Shown here piece after piece: positions 62,863 to 64,000 of a DNA stretch of 64,000 nt. Origin of the DNA: Nitratireductor sp. (GTDB taxonomy: Bacteria; Pseudomonadota; Alphaproteobacteria; Rhizobiales; Rhizobiaceae); contig JACKJU010000013.1 of the NCBI GenBank assembly GCA_020637805.1, forward strand, positions 26,376 to 90,375, written 5' to 3'. The notes under the pieces are model-generated. The model saw nothing but the letters and a program-made list of their open reading frames with translations, ran no database searches and was not told the DNA's origin. Position numbers and translations under genes: made by a program. Numbering within the stretch: position 1 is the stretch's first letter; each line of letters opens with the position of its first letter.

Positions 62863-64000
62863 ATGTCTGAAGTTGGAGTGGCGCCCCGAGCCGCGGAAGG
62901 CGGTGAGGGAGAAAACAGTGTGGCGACCGCAGTCGCGATCCTAAAGCAGAGGTTTGGAGAACGTGTCGCCACCTCGCAGGCGCTGCGAGAGCAGCACGCG
63001 AACTCGGTGACCTATCTGCCTGCCCAGTTGCCGGATGCAGTATTCTTCGCGCAATCCACCGAGGATGTGCAGGAGGCGTTGCGCGTATGTGCGCAATACA
63101 AGGTTCCGGTAATCCCGTTTGGAACCGGAACCTCGCTGGAAGGCGGTGTGAACGCGCCGCAAGGCGGCATCAGCATCGATGTGATGCAGATGAACGAGGT
63201 CATCGCCGTCAATACCGAGGATCTCGATTGCGTGGTGCAACCGGGCGTCACGCGCGAACAACTGAACGAGCACCTGCGCGCGACCGGCCTGTTCTTCCCG
63301 ATCGATCCAGGCGCCAACGCTTCGCTCGGCGGCATGGCATCGACGCGGGCATCGGGAACCAATGCGGTTCGATACGGAACCATGCGCGAGGCGGTCATCA
63401 ACGTGACTGCCGTTCTCGCCAATGGCGAAATCATCAAGACGGCCAACCGGGCGAAAAAGAGTTCTGCCGGATATGACCTCACGCGGCTGTTCGTCGGTTC
63501 GGAGGGGACGCTTGGTATCATCACGGAGTTGACGCTGAAACTGCACGGCATCCCCGAGGCGATTGCCGCCGCAGTCTGTTCATTTCCGTCGCTGGAAGCG
63601 GCTTGCAACGCAACGATCATGGCAACCCAGATGGGCATTCCGGTTGCCCGCATCGAACTGATAGACGAGGTCAGCGTCGAGGCGATCAACGCCTATTCCA
63701 AGACCGACATAGCCGTATCGCCGCTGCTGCTGCTCGAGTTTCACGGAAGTGAATCGGGCGTGCGGGAGCAAAGCCAGATGTTTGGCGATATCGCTTCCGA
63801 ATGCGGGGGCACGGGCTTCAAGTGGGTTACCGAACCGGAGGAGCGCAATAAGCTATGGGCCGCGCGCCACAATGCGTATTGGGCGATCCGCGCCTACACG
63901 ACAGCCAGCAATGCACTTTCCACCGATGTGTGCGTGCCGATCTCCCGGCTGGCTGAGTGTGTGGAAGAAACCCGCATGGACATCGAGTCCGAGGGTCTTT
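62863..64000 (+). CDS. FAD-linked oxidase, D-lactate dehydrogenase/GlcD-like (3' end missing)
   Basis: Only the first ~379 residues are in the window. FAD_binding_4 (vanillyl-alcohol-oxidase fold) domain: VPVIPFGTGTSLEGG (residues ~80-94), DCVVQPGVTREQLN, and GLFFPIDPGANASLGGMAST followed by SGTNAVRYGTMRE and LFVGSEGTLGIITELTL. The start of FAD-linked oxidase C-domain follows (EFHGSESGV, WAARHNAYWAIRA). Such enzymes oxidise D-lactate, glycolate or D-2-hydroxyacids and pass electrons to quinone or cytochrome c. ATG at 62863 follows GAGG. Divergent from the ClC gene. The window edge cuts the C-terminus. Confidence 0.92.
   Translation, partial: MSEVGVAPRAAEGGEGENSVATAVAILKQRFGERVATSQALREQHANSVTYLPAQLPDAVFFAQSTEDVQEALRVCAQYKVPVIPFGTGTSLEGGVNAPQGGISIDVMQMNEVIAVNTEDLDCVVQPGVTREQLNEHLRATGLFFPIDPGANASLGGMASTRASGTNAVRYGTMREAVINVTAVLANGEIIKTANRAKKSSAGYDLTRLFVGSEGTLGIITELTLKLHGIPEAIAAAVCSFPSLEAACNATIMATQMGIPVARIELIDEVSVEAINAYSKTDIAVSPLLLLEFHGSESGVREQSQMFGDIASECGGTGFKWVTEPEERNKLWAARHNAYWAIRAYTTASNALSTDVCVPISRLAECVEETRMDIESEGL

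Overview
The window is chromosomal DNA from a GC-rich alphaproteobacterium, most likely of the order Hyphomicrobiales (Rhizobiales). The main evidence is a complete division/cell-wall (dcw) cluster that continues as ftsZ-lpxC-bamD-recN-ligA, the order seen in Brucella and rhizobia. Supporting evidence is a meso-diaminopimelate-type MurE, a long FtsZ with a Pro/Ala/Gln-rich linker, a DUF1127-type small protein and an alphaproteobacterial RNase P RNA. I see no insertion sequence, prophage, integrase, CRISPR array, rRNA or intact tRNA. Nothing stands out as recently acquired apart from possible small palindromic inserts inside two genes.

Layout. 1-7.5 kb: a hydantoinase/oxoprolinase cut by the left edge, a META-domain protein, a TadG-like von Willebrand protein, a DjlA-like/amidase pair, a lytic transglycosylase, a secreted Ig-like protein and a secreted esterase. 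7.7-8.2 kb: rnpB. 8.2-12.2 kb: dgkA, an AEC transporter and a divergent cytochrome P450/LysR pair. 12.6-31.8 kb: mraZ, rsmH, ftsL, ftsI, murE, murF, mraY, murD, ftsW, murG, murC, murB, ddl, ftsQ, ftsA, ftsZ, all on the plus strand, with many ATGA start/stop overlaps that imply translational coupling. 32.1-40.4 kb: lpxC, bamD, recN, a DUF922 protease-like protein, ligA and azlCD. 40.4-47.3 kb: an M24 aminopeptidase, a 58-residue DUF1127-like gene, prmA with a cation/proton antiporter, and amtB-glnK. 47.8-54.8 kb: accessory genes comprising a Spy-like periplasmic protein, a short reductive-dehalogenase-like Fe-S protein, a dihaem cytochrome c, a GH25 lipoprotein, an acidic triple-repeat protein and an RTX protein. 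55-64 kb: uvrD, several small secreted proteins with an L,D-transpeptidase, an aldo/keto reductase, a ClC channel/antiporter, and an FAD-linked oxidase cut by the right edge.

The core of the window is one functional programme. Mur enzymes and MraY/MurG make lipid II. FtsW/FtsI and the divisome proteins FtsQ, FtsL, FtsA and FtsZ use it at the septum. LpxC and BamD serve the outer membrane. Amidase, transglycosylase, GH25 and L,D-transpeptidase genes outside the cluster remodel the same wall.

Most notable observations: ftsZ carries two 1-nt frameshifts, both at GGG runs and both repaired by one added G. The P450 gene has a hairpin that buries its Shine-Dalgarno and is followed by six T, directly before the ATG. 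uvrD carries an in-frame 45-codon insert with an inverted repeat between its conserved motifs, and the oxoprolinase has a similar insert. The 48-55 kb region encodes a dehalogenase-like protein and two probable type I secretion substrates.
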